Shown here: positions 51,677 to 59,829 of the stretch, piece after piece
How the letters are laid out: every line of letters begins with the position of its first letter
Numbering within the stretch: the first letter of the stretch is position 1
Assembly: GCA_946498095.1 (NCBI GenBank)
Contig: CAMMMX010000010.1
Coordinates: 36,597-100,596 of the forward strand
Reading direction: 5' to 3'
Source of the DNA: an uncultured Clostridia bacterium
GTDB taxonomy: Bacteria; Bacillota; Clostridia; Oscillospirales; Ruminococcaceae
DNA length: 64,000 nt
The notes under the pieces: model-generated
What the model saw: the letters and a program-made list of their open reading frames with translations, nothing else
What the model was told of the DNA's origin: nothing
The model's database searches: none
Program-made: the position numbers and the translations under genes

Positions 51677-52858
51677 TTAAAGCTGAAACAGGCAGGCGAT
51701 CAGCGTTCGGAAGGCGTGCCAGAAGTTCATCTTCCCCACTGCCTGGGTCGTTATGATATCGCTTTCGAATATCTTCTCCTCGCCGCCGTCCTGCGCGTTC
51801 GTCAGCACCACCTGGTATTTCCCCACGCTCTGCCCCTGCTTCACCGGCGCGAGCACCTCGTCCACGACGACATACCGCGCCTCAACGCTGTCCTTGCTCC
51901 CCTTGGGCACCACCAGCGTTGAGGTATTCGCCACCGCCACCGGGACTTCGCCGCGTACGCCTTTGACCACCTTGACTGGCCTTAGCTGCTGCGCGTCCAC
52001 CTGCGGGATGTAGGCCTCAAAGGAGGCAAAGCCGTAGTCGAGAAGCGTTTTGGCGTTTGCCGCCCGGTCGTCCTCGGTCTCGCAGCCCAGCACGACCGCG
52101 ACCAGGGTAAAGTCCGACCGCCTTGCCGCTGCTGCCATGCAGTTTTTGGCCTCCTTGGTCACCGCCGTCTTGCCGCCCAGGATGCCGTCGTAGCTGCGCA
52201 CCAGCTTGTTGGTGTTGACCAGCTCCGTTTCCCCGCCGCGCAGGCTGTCCATCCAGACGGTGGCGTACTGTTGGTACAGCTCATGCCGGGATACCTGGGC
52301 CATCAGCAGCGCGGTATCGTAGGCGGTGCTGCGGTCTTCGGAGCCGTCGATGCCGTTTGCCGTGGCGTAGGCGGTGTTCTTCATCCCTAGTTCCTGCGCG
52401 CGCTGGTTCATCCGGTCGACGAAGGCCGGCTCGCTGCCGCCGACATATTCCGCCAGTGCGACGGCTGCGTCGTTAGCGGAGGTCATGATGATAGTCTTGA
52501 GCAGGTCCTCCACTGACATCGTTTCCCCTGACTTCAGCCAGATCTGCGGGCCGCCCATCGAGTTGGCATGGTCGGAGCAGGTGACCATATCGGTCAGCTG
52601 GATTTTGCCCGCTTCGAGATCCTCCAGCGTCAGCAGGATGGTCATGAGCTTGGTCAGCGAGCCGATGGGAAGCAGGTCGTTGGCCTTGTTCTCGTACAGC
52701 ACCTGGTTGGTCCCCGTCTCCAAAAGGATGGAGGAGCTGACCTGCATTTCTTCCACCTTCCCCAGCGACGCTTCCTGCGCCGTCGCGCAGTTCGCCGCTA
52801 TCATGGACATGGTCAGAGCGGCCGCCGAAAGGAGCGCCGCAAGCCTTTTCTTTTTCAT
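51677..52858 (-). CDS. D-alanyl-D-alanine carboxypeptidase, DacA-type, with KTA in place of KTG
   Basis: The 393-residue low-molecular-weight penicillin-binding protein has a signal peptide (about residues 1-29), then S67-L-T-K70 and S127-A-N129. The third motif, normally KTG, reads K230-T-A232. The C-terminal beta domain and a hydrophobic-aromatic end (NFWHAFRTLIACLFQL), which probably anchors it to the membrane, are present. The ATG at 52858 is favoured over the GTG at 52870. It is the second carboxypeptidase in the window. The KTA change also occurs in some functional family members, so activity remains likely. Confidence 0.9.
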   Translation of the reverse strand: MKKKRLAALLSAAALTMSMIAANCATAQEASLGKVEEMQVSSSILLETGTNQVLYENKANDLLPIGSLTKLMTILLTLEDLEAGKIQLTDMVTCSDHANSMGGPQIWLKSGETMSVEDLLKTIIMTSANDAAVALAEYVGGSEPAFVDRMNQRAQELGMKNTAYATANGIDGSEDRSTAYDTALLMAQVSRHELYQQYATVWMDSLRGGETELVNTNKLVRSYDGILGGKTAVTKEAKNCMAAAARRSDFTLVAVVLGCETEDDRAANAKTLLDYGFASFEAYIPQVDAQQLRPVKVVKGVRGEVPVAVANTSTLVVPKGSKDSVEARYVVVDEVLAPVKQGQSVGKYQVVLTNAQDGGEEKIFESDIITTQAVGKMNFWHAFRTLIACLFQL

Positions 52859-53105
52859 AGCCGTCACCACTTATCTTCTACATTTGGAATCGCTTTCTCT
52901 CCCTGCTATATGGATATGCCGTCCCCCCGCCTAAAATGCGCCCGACGGCGTAAACGGCTTGCGGCGACGGCCGTCTGCCGGGACAAGGATGGTTTACGTA
53001 GAACTGGTGCCGGCGACGCCGGCGTCAAGGAAGCCGTGGCGGGGATCTGGGAAAGAAGAAGCTGTGCGGGTAGGCAATTTTTTGCAGTTTTTCAACAAAA
53101 AACCC

Positions 53106-53134
53106 TTGCATCCCGGACAGGTCTATGCTACACT
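53106..53134 (+). promoter_or_regulatory. Promoter of the GH31 gene
   Basis: TTGCAT (53106-53111), 17 bases, TACACT (53129-53134), 53 bases before the ATG at 53187. The rest of the 52859-53186 gap holds no gene I can support. Confidence 0.65.
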
Positions 53135-53186
53135 GATGGTATCAGAAACATCCCCGTTTCGATGGGGAAAGAAAGGAATCGATAGC

Positions 53187-56174
53187 ATGGCTTATTCCTA
53201 TTTGAACGAGCTTTGCGCCGTGCAGGCGCAGACGCTGGAAAAGGGCGTTTTGATCCACACCGGCGCCGATACCAAAATCCGGCTGGACGTTTGCTTTGAC
53301 GACTGCATCCGCGTCTGGGCGGACCCGAAAGGGACCTTCGTCAAGGACCCTTCCTACGCAATCGAAAACGAAGACCTCCCGGCCGTCCCCTTCCGCCTGG
53401 AGGACAAGGGCGATTACTTCTTCGTCGGGGCACAGGGCGTCGCGGTGAGGGTGTACAAAAGCCCGCTGCGCCTGGCGTTCTACACGCCGGACGACCAGAC
53501 GCTGATTTCCCGCGAATATAAAAAAGGCGGTATGGGCTTTGACGAGAAGGGCGGCCTGTGCATGTATCAGGAAATGGGCGCGGACGAGCACTTCTACGGT
53601 CTCGGTGAGGACAACGACGCCTTCCAGGGCAACCTCGACCGCCGCGGCTCTTCCCGTGACATGATCACCGGGCAGACCATCACCTCCGGCTGCGTCACGG
53701 CGGACATCCCGGTCACCTTCTTCATGTCCACCGGCAATGAAGCGGGCGGCTACGGCATCTTCGTCGACAACACCTACCGCATGAAGTTCGACATGGGCAA
53801 AAAGTCGGACGAGTACTACTACTTCACCTCGCTGGGCGGCGAGCTTTTGTTTTACTTCTTCTACGGCCCCCGCTTCGAGAAAATCCTCGACCGCTACACC
53901 CAGCTGACCGGGCGTCCCTCCTTCTTCCCGCTGTGGACCCTGGGCTTCATCCAGAGCAAGTGCACCTACTATGACTGGCAGGAGATGGAGGACGTTATCC
54001 AGAACCTGAAGAAAAACGATATCCCGCTCGACTGCATGGTCTACGACGGCGACTGGGCCGAGGACTGGCACAACTTTAAATGGCATCCCCGCTGGAAGGG
54101 CATGTGCCCTGAAAAGACGGCGCAGTACCGCAAAGAGGGGATCGAGTTCATGGCCTCCAACGCCGGGCCGATGATCAAGAAGGACAGCTCCAACTTCCAA
54201 AGCGGCATGGACGCCGGCGTCTTCGCCAAGGACACAAACGGCAACACCGTCACCTGCGGGCACTACGGCGGCGAGCTGCTGGACTTCTCCAACCCCGACA
54301 TCAAGGACTGGCTCAAGCCCCAGATGCAGCACCTGTACGACGAAGGCATCCGCGGCTACTGGCTCGACCTGACCGAGCCGGAGGGCGACCCGGACAATAC
54401 CGTCTACCATGACGGTCCAAAGGCGAAGGTCCACAACGTCTTCTCTTTGCTGATGAGCAAGACCTACGACCAGATCCTGAAGGAGTTTGACCCCAACACC
54501 CGGCGTTTCATCCTCACCCGCACCGGCACCGCCGGCGTGCAGAAGTACGCCACCGCCATCTGGACGGGCGACATCTACTCCAACTACGACACCTTCAAGG
54601 CCCACTGCCCGGAGGCGCTGAACACCACCATGTCGGGCATCCCCGGCTGGACCTGTGACAGCGGCGGATTCATTTCTGCAACCTACGACAACTCCCTGGC
54701 CGACTTCATGCACCTGTACAACAACGACCCCCACGCACAGGCGCTTCTGTACGAAAGATGGTTGCAGCTTTCCTGCTTCTCCCCCATCACCCGCGCGCAC
54801 CACGTCGGGCCGTCGGCGCCGTACATGTTCGGCCCCCTCGTCGCCGAGAGCTGCCGCCATTACCTGAAGCTGCGTTACCGCCTCATTCCCTACATCTATA
54901 CCTACAACTACCACACCCACCTTACCGGCGCCCCGCTGATGCGCCCGCTGGTGTTCGACTTCCAGGACGATCCGAAGGTGGTCAACCTCAAGTACCAGTA
55001 CATGTTCGGCAAGGAGCTAATGGTCTGCCCCGTCGTGGACGAAAACTGCACCGCCGTCCATGTATACTTCCCGGAGGGGACCTGGTACGACTACGACTAC
55101 GGCTGCATCTACGAGGGTGGTAAGGAGTATGTCGTCTACGCGCCGCAGAACCGTATCCCGGTCTTTGTGCGGATGAATTCCATTATCCCGATGGCGCCGC
55201 AGATGAATCACACATCGGAAAAGCCGTGGGATCCCATCACCTTCGACATCTACCCGCTGGAGGGACAGACCGCGTCGTTTACCCTCTTCCAGGACGACGG
55301 CAAGACCTACGACTTCGAGAAGGGCGCCTTTACCGAGACGGCCGTCTCCTGCGACTACACCGCCGAGGACGCGCTGCGTATCCGTATCGAGCAGTCCAAC
55401 AAGCTGTTCACGCCGAAAACCTACGTCTGCCAGATCCGTGTGCTGCGTGAGCCGGTATCCTTCACCGTCAACGGCAGGGCGCTGGAAAACTGTCCGACCA
55501 TGTACCTGTTCGACCAGGCGCAGGAAGGCTATTTCTTTGACAAGTTCGCCCGCACGCTTTACCTGAAGTTCCACACCAATGACGGCCTCATTTACGAGGC
55601 GGACGTGGCGCTGGACATGTCCAAGAAGTACTACTTCTCCCAGCCCGCGAAAATCCGGCTGCACGCGGACGACGAGCCCCAGGAGGCTGCCCAGGCCAGC
55701 GCGCAGATCCCTTACCTGTACCCCGCCGCCTCCATCCCCTGCAAGGTGCAGGCGCATCTGTTCGACCGCGGCGGCGAAGGAGTGGCCTACCATGTCTCCG
55801 TCCCCGGCAACGAGGAGGAGCTGTTCAGGCCGGACAAGGTGGCGCTGGAGCCTACCGACGACGAGGCGGGCAACTACTGCCTCAGCGACATCCAGAACCT
55901 GGACTGGTTCGAGTATTCTGTCAACGTGGAGGAAGAAGGCTACTACGACCTCGACTTCCGGGTGATGCCGGTAGAGGACGGCGGCTGCTTCATGCTTGAG
56001 ACTGACGGCAAGAACATCAGCGGGGTCTGCTACGTCCCCGTTACCGCGGAAAAGGGCACGTGGACGACCCTCACCGTTGGCGACGTACTGCTGGACAGTG
56101 GCCCGCAGACGCTGAAATTCTTCGCCAAAATCGGCGGCTTCAAGCTCAACTATATTGGTATCCGCAAAAAATAG
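53187..56174 (+). CDS. GH31 alpha-glucosidase/alpha-xylosidase-type enzyme with C-terminal carbohydrate-binding-like domain
   Basis: The 995-residue protein has an N-terminal beta-sandwich, the GH31 barrel and a C-terminal addition. In the barrel the nucleophile is D394 in GYWLDLTEPEG and the probable acid/base is D462 in IWTGDIYSNYD; ERWLQLSCFSPITRAHH lies further on. GH31 members act on alpha-glucosides, alpha-xylosides or sulfoquinovosides; the exact one is unknown. Residues ~860-995 (IQNLDWFEYSVNVEEEGYYDL ... TLKFFAKIGGFKLNYIGI) look like a CBM6/CBM35 jelly roll, which is unusual because no signal peptide is seen, so the enzyme is cytoplasmic. The start at 53187 has AAAGGA nine bases upstream. 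Codons are strongly C-ending, suggesting high expression. Confidence 0.93.
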   Translation: MAYSYLNELCAVQAQTLEKGVLIHTGADTKIRLDVCFDDCIRVWADPKGTFVKDPSYAIENEDLPAVPFRLEDKGDYFFVGAQGVAVRVYKSPLRLAFYTPDDQTLISREYKKGGMGFDEKGGLCMYQEMGADEHFYGLGEDNDAFQGNLDRRGSSRDMITGQTITSGCVTADIPVTFFMSTGNEAGGYGIFVDNTYRMKFDMGKKSDEYYYFTSLGGELLFYFFYGPRFEKILDRYTQLTGRPSFFPLWTLGFIQSKCTYYDWQEMEDVIQNLKKNDIPLDCMVYDGDWAEDWHNFKWHPRWKGMCPEKTAQYRKEGIEFMASNAGPMIKKDSSNFQSGMDAGVFAKDTNGNTVTCGHYGGELLDFSNPDIKDWLKPQMQHLYDEGIRGYWLDLTEPEGDPDNTVYHDGPKAKVHNVFSLLMSKTYDQILKEFDPNTRRFILTRTGTAGVQKYATAIWTGDIYSNYDTFKAHCPEALNTTMSGIPGWTCDSGGFISATYDNSLADFMHLYNNDPHAQALLYERWLQLSCFSPITRAHHVGPSAPYMFGPLVAESCRHYLKLRYRLIPYIYTYNYHTHLTGAPLMRPLVFDFQDDPKVVNLKYQYMFGKELMVCPVVDENCTAVHVYFPEGTWYDYDYGCIYEGGKEYVVYAPQNRIPVFVRMNSIIPMAPQMNHTSEKPWDPITFDIYPLEGQTASFTLFQDDGKTYDFEKGAFTETAVSCDYTAEDALRIRIEQSNKLFTPKTYVCQIRVLREPVSFTVNGRALENCPTMYLFDQAQEGYFFDKFARTLYLKFHTNDGLIYEADVALDMSKKYYFSQPAKIRLHADDEPQEAAQASAQIPYLYPAASIPCKVQAHLFDRGGEGVAYHVSVPGNEEELFRPDKVALEPTDDEAGNYCLSDIQNLDWFEYSVNVEEEGYYDLDFRVMPVEDGGCFMLETDGKNISGVCYVPVTAEKGTWTTLTVGDVLLDSGPQTLKFFAKIGGFKLNYIGIRKK

Positions 56175-56201
56175 GCTTTCCCACAGTGCTGATAGGACTG
56201 C

Positions 56202-56235
56202 AATCCCCCGGAGCGCGATGTTCCGGGGGATTCGT
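56202..56235 (+). terminator. Terminator of the GH31 gene
   Basis: AATCCCCCGGA (56202-56212) pairs with TTCCGGGGGATT (56221-56232); the following T content is modest. Confidence 0.65.
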
Positions 56236-56331
56236 TTGCTCCGTGTGTTTCCTGTCCGCGGCTTTGGCCACGTCATCATGACAAAGAACTTGCTTTCCCG
56301 AACGGGCGTACGTTTTCCTCCTGAGACAAAG

Positions 56332-56370
56332 AAAAAAGCTGTCCGAATGCATCTTCATGCACCCGACAGC
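56332..56370 (-). terminator. Terminator of the TSCPD-PHP unit
   Basis: On the minus strand GCTGTC with an inner GTGCAT/ATGCAT stem and closing GACAGC (56338-56370), followed by six T (56332-56337). Confidence 0.75.
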
Positions 56371-56464
56371 CTCTTGCGTCAAACAGCATGGCGGACGCGT
56401 CCTGATACAGACGTGCCCGCCATGATTCCAATACGCTATCATGCAAATGAAAGGCGTACCCCGT

Positions 56465-56707
56465 TTACATTTCACTTTTCAGCGCCTGCGCCAACTGTGC
56501 CGGGCAGGACGTGCTCTTCATCCCGCACTTGATGCCGTCCAGCAGCCCAACGACCTTTTCCACCGGCATCCCGACGACCAGCCGGGCTACGCCCTGCGTA
56601 TTCCCGCTGCATCCTCCGACAAATTTCACGTCCTTGACGGTGCCGTCCTCGACCTCGTATTCAATCGCGCGTGCGCAAACACCTTTCGTTTGAAACGTCT
56701 TTCTCAT
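56465..56707 (-). CDS. TIGR03905-type TSCPD domain protein
   Basis: The 80-residue protein contains FVGGCSGNTQGVARLV and ends with STSCPAQLAQAL, which is the TSCPD core found alone in this small family and at the end of some ribonucleotide reductases. Conserved cysteines (C12, C33, C62, C69 in the chain) suggest metal binding. Function unknown. The start at 56707 follows the PHP gene stop by one base, with AAGGA about ten bases upstream, so the two are cotranscribed. Confidence 0.88.
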   Translation of the reverse strand: MRKTFQTKGVCARAIEYEVEDGTVKDVKFVGGCSGNTQGVARLVVGMPVEKVVGLLDGIKCGMKSTSCPAQLAQALKSEM

Positions 56708-56708
56708 T

Positions 56709-57572
56709 CTATTCCAGTCCTTCCGTTTTCGGTTTCCCCAGCATCTTGGCTTTGATTTCATACAGCTTATCCAGCTGCTCGTCGGGCGTGACGCAGGCGC
56801 CAACCTGCGCAGGCACCGATGTATAAGCGCCATGGAAGTCCGACCCGCCCGTCATCAGCAGGCCGTACCGCTGTGCGAAGCCCTGCAGCATCTCGGTCAA
56901 CTGGGGCGTATTACGGGTATGCCAGACTTCGACGCCGTCCAGCTTGCCCTGGTCCGCCAGTTCCTGCATCAGGTCGAGGCTGTCGTACACCTTCGGATGT
57001 GCCAGCACCGCGACGCCGCGCGCAGAATGGATTAAATCCAGGACAAACTCCACCTGCGGGTAGACCACCTTTTCAAAGCAGCTGCCGGTCTTGGGATCGA
57101 ACAGCTCGTGGTAAACCTCCCCGAACATCTCCTTCGCATAGCCGTACTCTATCAGGGCATGCATGATATGTTGCTTGTAGATGCTCTTGCTGGAGGTGGC
57201 ATGGCGGGCAATCTGTTCCATGGAAATCGGGAACAGCTGCGTCACCTTTTCCGCCATCTGTTTGCCGGCTAAAAAACGTGCTTGGTGAATCCGGCGGCAG
57301 ATCCCTTCCAGGCGGTCCGGCTTCTCCGGAAGAAAGCACAGGATATGGACCTTTCGGTCCCGTTTGGTGTCAAATGCCGATATTTCAAGTCCCGGGATGA
57401 TCCGGACGCCGTAACGCTCCCCAAGCACCAGGGCGCGCGACGTCCCCGCATAGGTGTCATGATCGGTAATGGCTAGCGACCCCAGCCCGACGCGCGCAGC
57501 CTGAGCGATAATCTCCTCGATGCCCAGCGAGCCGTCTGAAAGCCTTGTATGGCAATGTAAATCTCCGGCCAA
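56709..57572 (-). CDS. PHP domain metal-dependent phosphoesterase
   Basis: The protein (287 residues from the TTG at 57572) starts with GDLHCHTRLSDGS, giving the first two His ligands, followed by LAITDHDTYAGTS near residue 33, GLEISAF near 62, VLAHPKVYD near 190 and GGSDFHGAY near 243. This is the YciV/RNase AM-like and nucleotide phosphatase type of PHP protein; it may process 3',5'-bisphosphates or short RNA. GGGAGG lies seven bases before this TTG; a TTG two codons earlier is too close. It has its own promoter. Confidence 0.9.
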   Translation of the reverse strand: MAGDLHCHTRLSDGSLGIEEIIAQAARVGLGSLAITDHDTYAGTSRALVLGERYGVRIIPGLEISAFDTKRDRKVHILCFLPEKPDRLEGICRRIHQARFLAGKQMAEKVTQLFPISMEQIARHATSSKSIYKQHIMHALIEYGYAKEMFGEVYHELFDPKTGSCFEKVVYPQVEFVLDLIHSARGVAVLAHPKVYDSLDLMQELADQGKLDGVEVWHTRNTPQLTEMLQGFAQRYGLLMTGGSDFHGAYTSVPAQVGACVTPDEQLDKLYEIKAKMLGKPKTEGLE

Positions 57573-57646
57573 ATCCAAACCTCCCTAAGCGTATCAGATA
57601 AGCTAAGTTAGCCTGAAAACAAAGCAGGCCAATTTTCACGCATATC

Positions 57647-57675
57647 ATTATACAACAAATAAGCGCCGGATACAA
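57647..57675 (-). promoter_or_regulatory. Promoter of the PHP-TSCPD unit
   Basis: On the minus strand TTGTAT (57670-57675), 17 bases, TATAAT (57647-57652). The remaining gap from 57676 to 57885 shows no gene. Confidence 0.7.
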
Positions 57676-57885
57676 GCGTTTCTCGTGAATTTACACAACT
57701 TTTACAGATTATAAGCAGAAATTTCCAAGCAAATTTTCTTTTGCCCCATAGCGTCCATATTTCGCACGTCCAGCGCCGGGTTTCCCTACACAAGCTGTTT
57801 CTCCTCCCCGGATGCAACGCGCAGGGATGGGTGGCCCCAGCCAAACCACTTCGGCGCGATTCCCAGCACTCGAGACGCACCAAAC

Positions 57886-57925
57886 AAAAAAGCTCCCGAC
57901 GCCGCAAGGCGCACAGAAGCTTTTT
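57886..57925 (-). terminator. Terminator of the HPr-like gene
   Basis: On the minus strand AAAGCTTC and inner GCGCC pair with GGCGT and GAGCTTTTTT; six T follow (57886-57891). Confidence 0.75.
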
Positions 57926-57953
57926 GATTGCGAATGGATAACCGCCCAACCGA

Positions 57954-58184
57954 TTAGTCGATGATAAAGGGCTTGATGTCCGCCAGGAAGGCGTCCGCGT
58001 CATCGGTATGCGCATGCAGCTCGATCGGCTTGGACAGGTCCAGGCTGAAAATACCCATGATGGATTTCGCGTCGACCGCGTAACGGCCGGAAACCAAATC
58101 AACGTCAAAGTCGTACTTGCCGACCGCGTTGACAAAATTCTTTACATCGTTGATGGTGCTGAGCAGGATTTTGACAGTTTTCAT
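57954..58184 (-). CDS. HPr-like protein lacking the phosphorylatable histidine
   Basis: The 76-residue protein aligns with HPr through GKYDFDVDLVSGRYAVDAKSIMGIFSLDL. Counting from this block, S41 equals HPr Ser46, the site of HPr kinase, and it is kept with its KSIMG context. The position of catalytic His15 is T10, and the following RP is ND. It therefore cannot pass phosphate in the sugar phosphotransferase chain, but could serve in regulation, as Crh does in Bacillus (Gln at position 15). It is monocistronic with its own promoter and terminator. No PTS gene is near. Confidence 0.85.
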   Translation of the reverse strand: MKTVKILLSTINDVKNFVNAVGKYDFDVDLVSGRYAVDAKSIMGIFSLDLSKPIELHAHTDDADAFLADIKPFIID

Positions 58185-58274
58185 AATGACAACCCCCATA
58201 TACCTTGTCTTTGGCCGTACGTCCCGGGAAGGGCGTACATCCATCTGAACATTTTACATATTTACCATAATTAT

Positions 58275-58302
58275 AATATAACAGCCCCTTACTTTTTGTC
58301 AA
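58275..58302 (-). promoter_or_regulatory. Promoter of the HPr-like gene
   Basis: On the minus strand TTGACA (58297-58302), 16 bases, TATATT (58275-58280). Its -35 lies eight bases from the -35 of the divergent mtaB promoter. Confidence 0.7.
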
Positions 58303-58310
58303 CTGCCATG

Positions 58311-58339
58311 TTGTAAATATCTTTTAAATCTATTATAAT
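58311..58339 (+). promoter_or_regulatory. Promoter of mtaB-purL
   Basis: TTGTAA (58311-58316), 17 bases, TATAAT (58334-58339). It leaves a leader of about 160 bases before mtaB, in which I see no riboswitch. Confidence 0.75.
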
Positions 58340-58508
58340 AAGAATATCTGGAAGAAACCTGTCGAATCCGCCCAGTGGCCCCGGCGTAGATACGCGCTTT
58401 TCCTGTACGCATCCCGCGTATCCCCTGCGTGTCCCGTACGCTTCCATGCGCTCCCCGGAGCCGCCGCGCAAACCGGCGGGTTTCTCATTTTTAGAAAGGC
58501 TTGGGCTC

Positions 58509-59825
58509 ATGAAAATTGCTTTTTACACCCTTGGCTGCAAGGTAAACCAATACGAAACCCAGCTGTTGCAGCAGACGTTTTCCCAGGAAGGCTACGAAAT
58601 CGTAGACGCTTCCTCCCCCGCCGACGTCTACGTCGTCAACTCCTGTACGGTCACGGCGGCCGGGGACAAAAAGACGCGGCAGATCCTGCGGCGAATCAAG
58701 AAGACCTGCCCCGACGCGCTGACCGTCCTGACCGGTTGCTTCCCGCAGGCTTTCCCACAGCAGGCACAGCAGATAACGGAGGCGGACGTGATCACCGGCA
58801 ACGCCAATAAGCTAGAATTGCCGCAGGATATCCGGACGGCACTCCTGACCGGGGAACGCGTCATCCGTATCCCCCCCCACGACGGCGACTCCCCGGAGCA
58901 GAAACGGCTGAAGACGCTCGCCTGCGACAACTTCGGCTCCAAGACACGCGCCTTTTTGAAGATCGAGGATGGCTGCGAACGCTATTGCAGTTACTGTATC
59001 ATCCCCTTGGCGCGCGGCCCCGTCGTCTCCAAGCCCCTGGAGCAGGTCCGGCAGGAGGCGCAGGCGCTGGCAGACAAAGGCTATCAGGAAATTGTCTTAG
59101 TCGGTATCAACCTGTCCTGCTATGGGCAGGATTTGGGGCTGAGACTGCTGGACGCCGTCCAGGCCGTTTGCGCGGTCGACGGCATCCGGCGCGTTCGGCT
59201 GGGGTCGCTGGAGCCGGAACTTTTGTCCGACGCCGATATCCTGCTGATGACGCGGGAGGACAAGCTCTGCCCGCAGTTCCACCTGTCGCTGCAAAGCGGC
59301 TGCGACACGACCCTGCGCCGGATGAACCGCCGCTACAGCGCCGCTGATTACGCCCAGCTGGTCCGTATGCTGCGCGAACGTTTCCCCGGCTGCGCGATTA
59401 CCACCGATGTGATGGTCGGCTTCCCCGGCGAGACGGAAAAGGAATTTGCCGCCTCCCTGAAATTTATACAGGAGATGGCCTTCGCCCGTACCCATGTCTT
59501 TTCCTATTCCCCAAGGCCGGGCACTGTGGCTGCCGGCCGCCCGGGACAGATCCCGGTGCGGGTCAAGGAGGAGCGCAGCCGGCAGATGCTCAAGGCCGCC
59601 GCCCATGGGCAGGCGGAATACGTCGCCGCCCAGCTGCACCGGACGGTCCCGGTGCTGTTTGAAACCAAAACGCCGCGCGGCTACGAGGGCTATACCCCCG
59701 AATATGTCCGCACCTACGTGAGATCAGACAACGACCTGCGTGGGCGGATTTGCGCGGTCGAAGTGACCGGCAGCATGGTCGTCCAGAACGAGCCCTGCCT
59801 CACCGGAATTTTGAAGGAGTGTTGA
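58509..59825 (+). CDS. mtaB: tRNA (t6A37) methylthiotransferase MtaB
   Basis: This 438-residue relative of MiaB adds a methylthio group to t6A37 of ANN-decoding tRNAs. IAFYTLGCKVNQYET at the start (instead of MiaB-type SFGCQ) distinguishes it, followed by NSCTVTAAGDKK, LTGCFPQA and the radical-SAM C-x3-C-x2-C in EDGCERYCSYCIIPL near residue 155. A TRAM domain ends the chain. AGAAAGG lies about nine bases before the ATG at 58509; the frame further upstream is not needed. purL starts four bases after the stop. Confidence 0.95.
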   Translation: MKIAFYTLGCKVNQYETQLLQQTFSQEGYEIVDASSPADVYVVNSCTVTAAGDKKTRQILRRIKKTCPDALTVLTGCFPQAFPQQAQQITEADVITGNANKLELPQDIRTALLTGERVIRIPPHDGDSPEQKRLKTLACDNFGSKTRAFLKIEDGCERYCSYCIIPLARGPVVSKPLEQVRQEAQALADKGYQEIVLVGINLSCYGQDLGLRLLDAVQAVCAVDGIRRVRLGSLEPELLSDADILLMTREDKLCPQFHLSLQSGCDTTLRRMNRRYSAADYAQLVRMLRERFPGCAITTDVMVGFPGETEKEFAASLKFIQEMAFARTHVFSYSPRPGTVAAGRPGQIPVRVKEERSRQMLKAAAHGQAEYVAAQLHRTVPVLFETKTPRGYEGYTPEYVRTYVRSDNDLRGRICAVEVTGSMVVQNEPCLTGILKEC

Positions 59826-59829
59826 TAGC

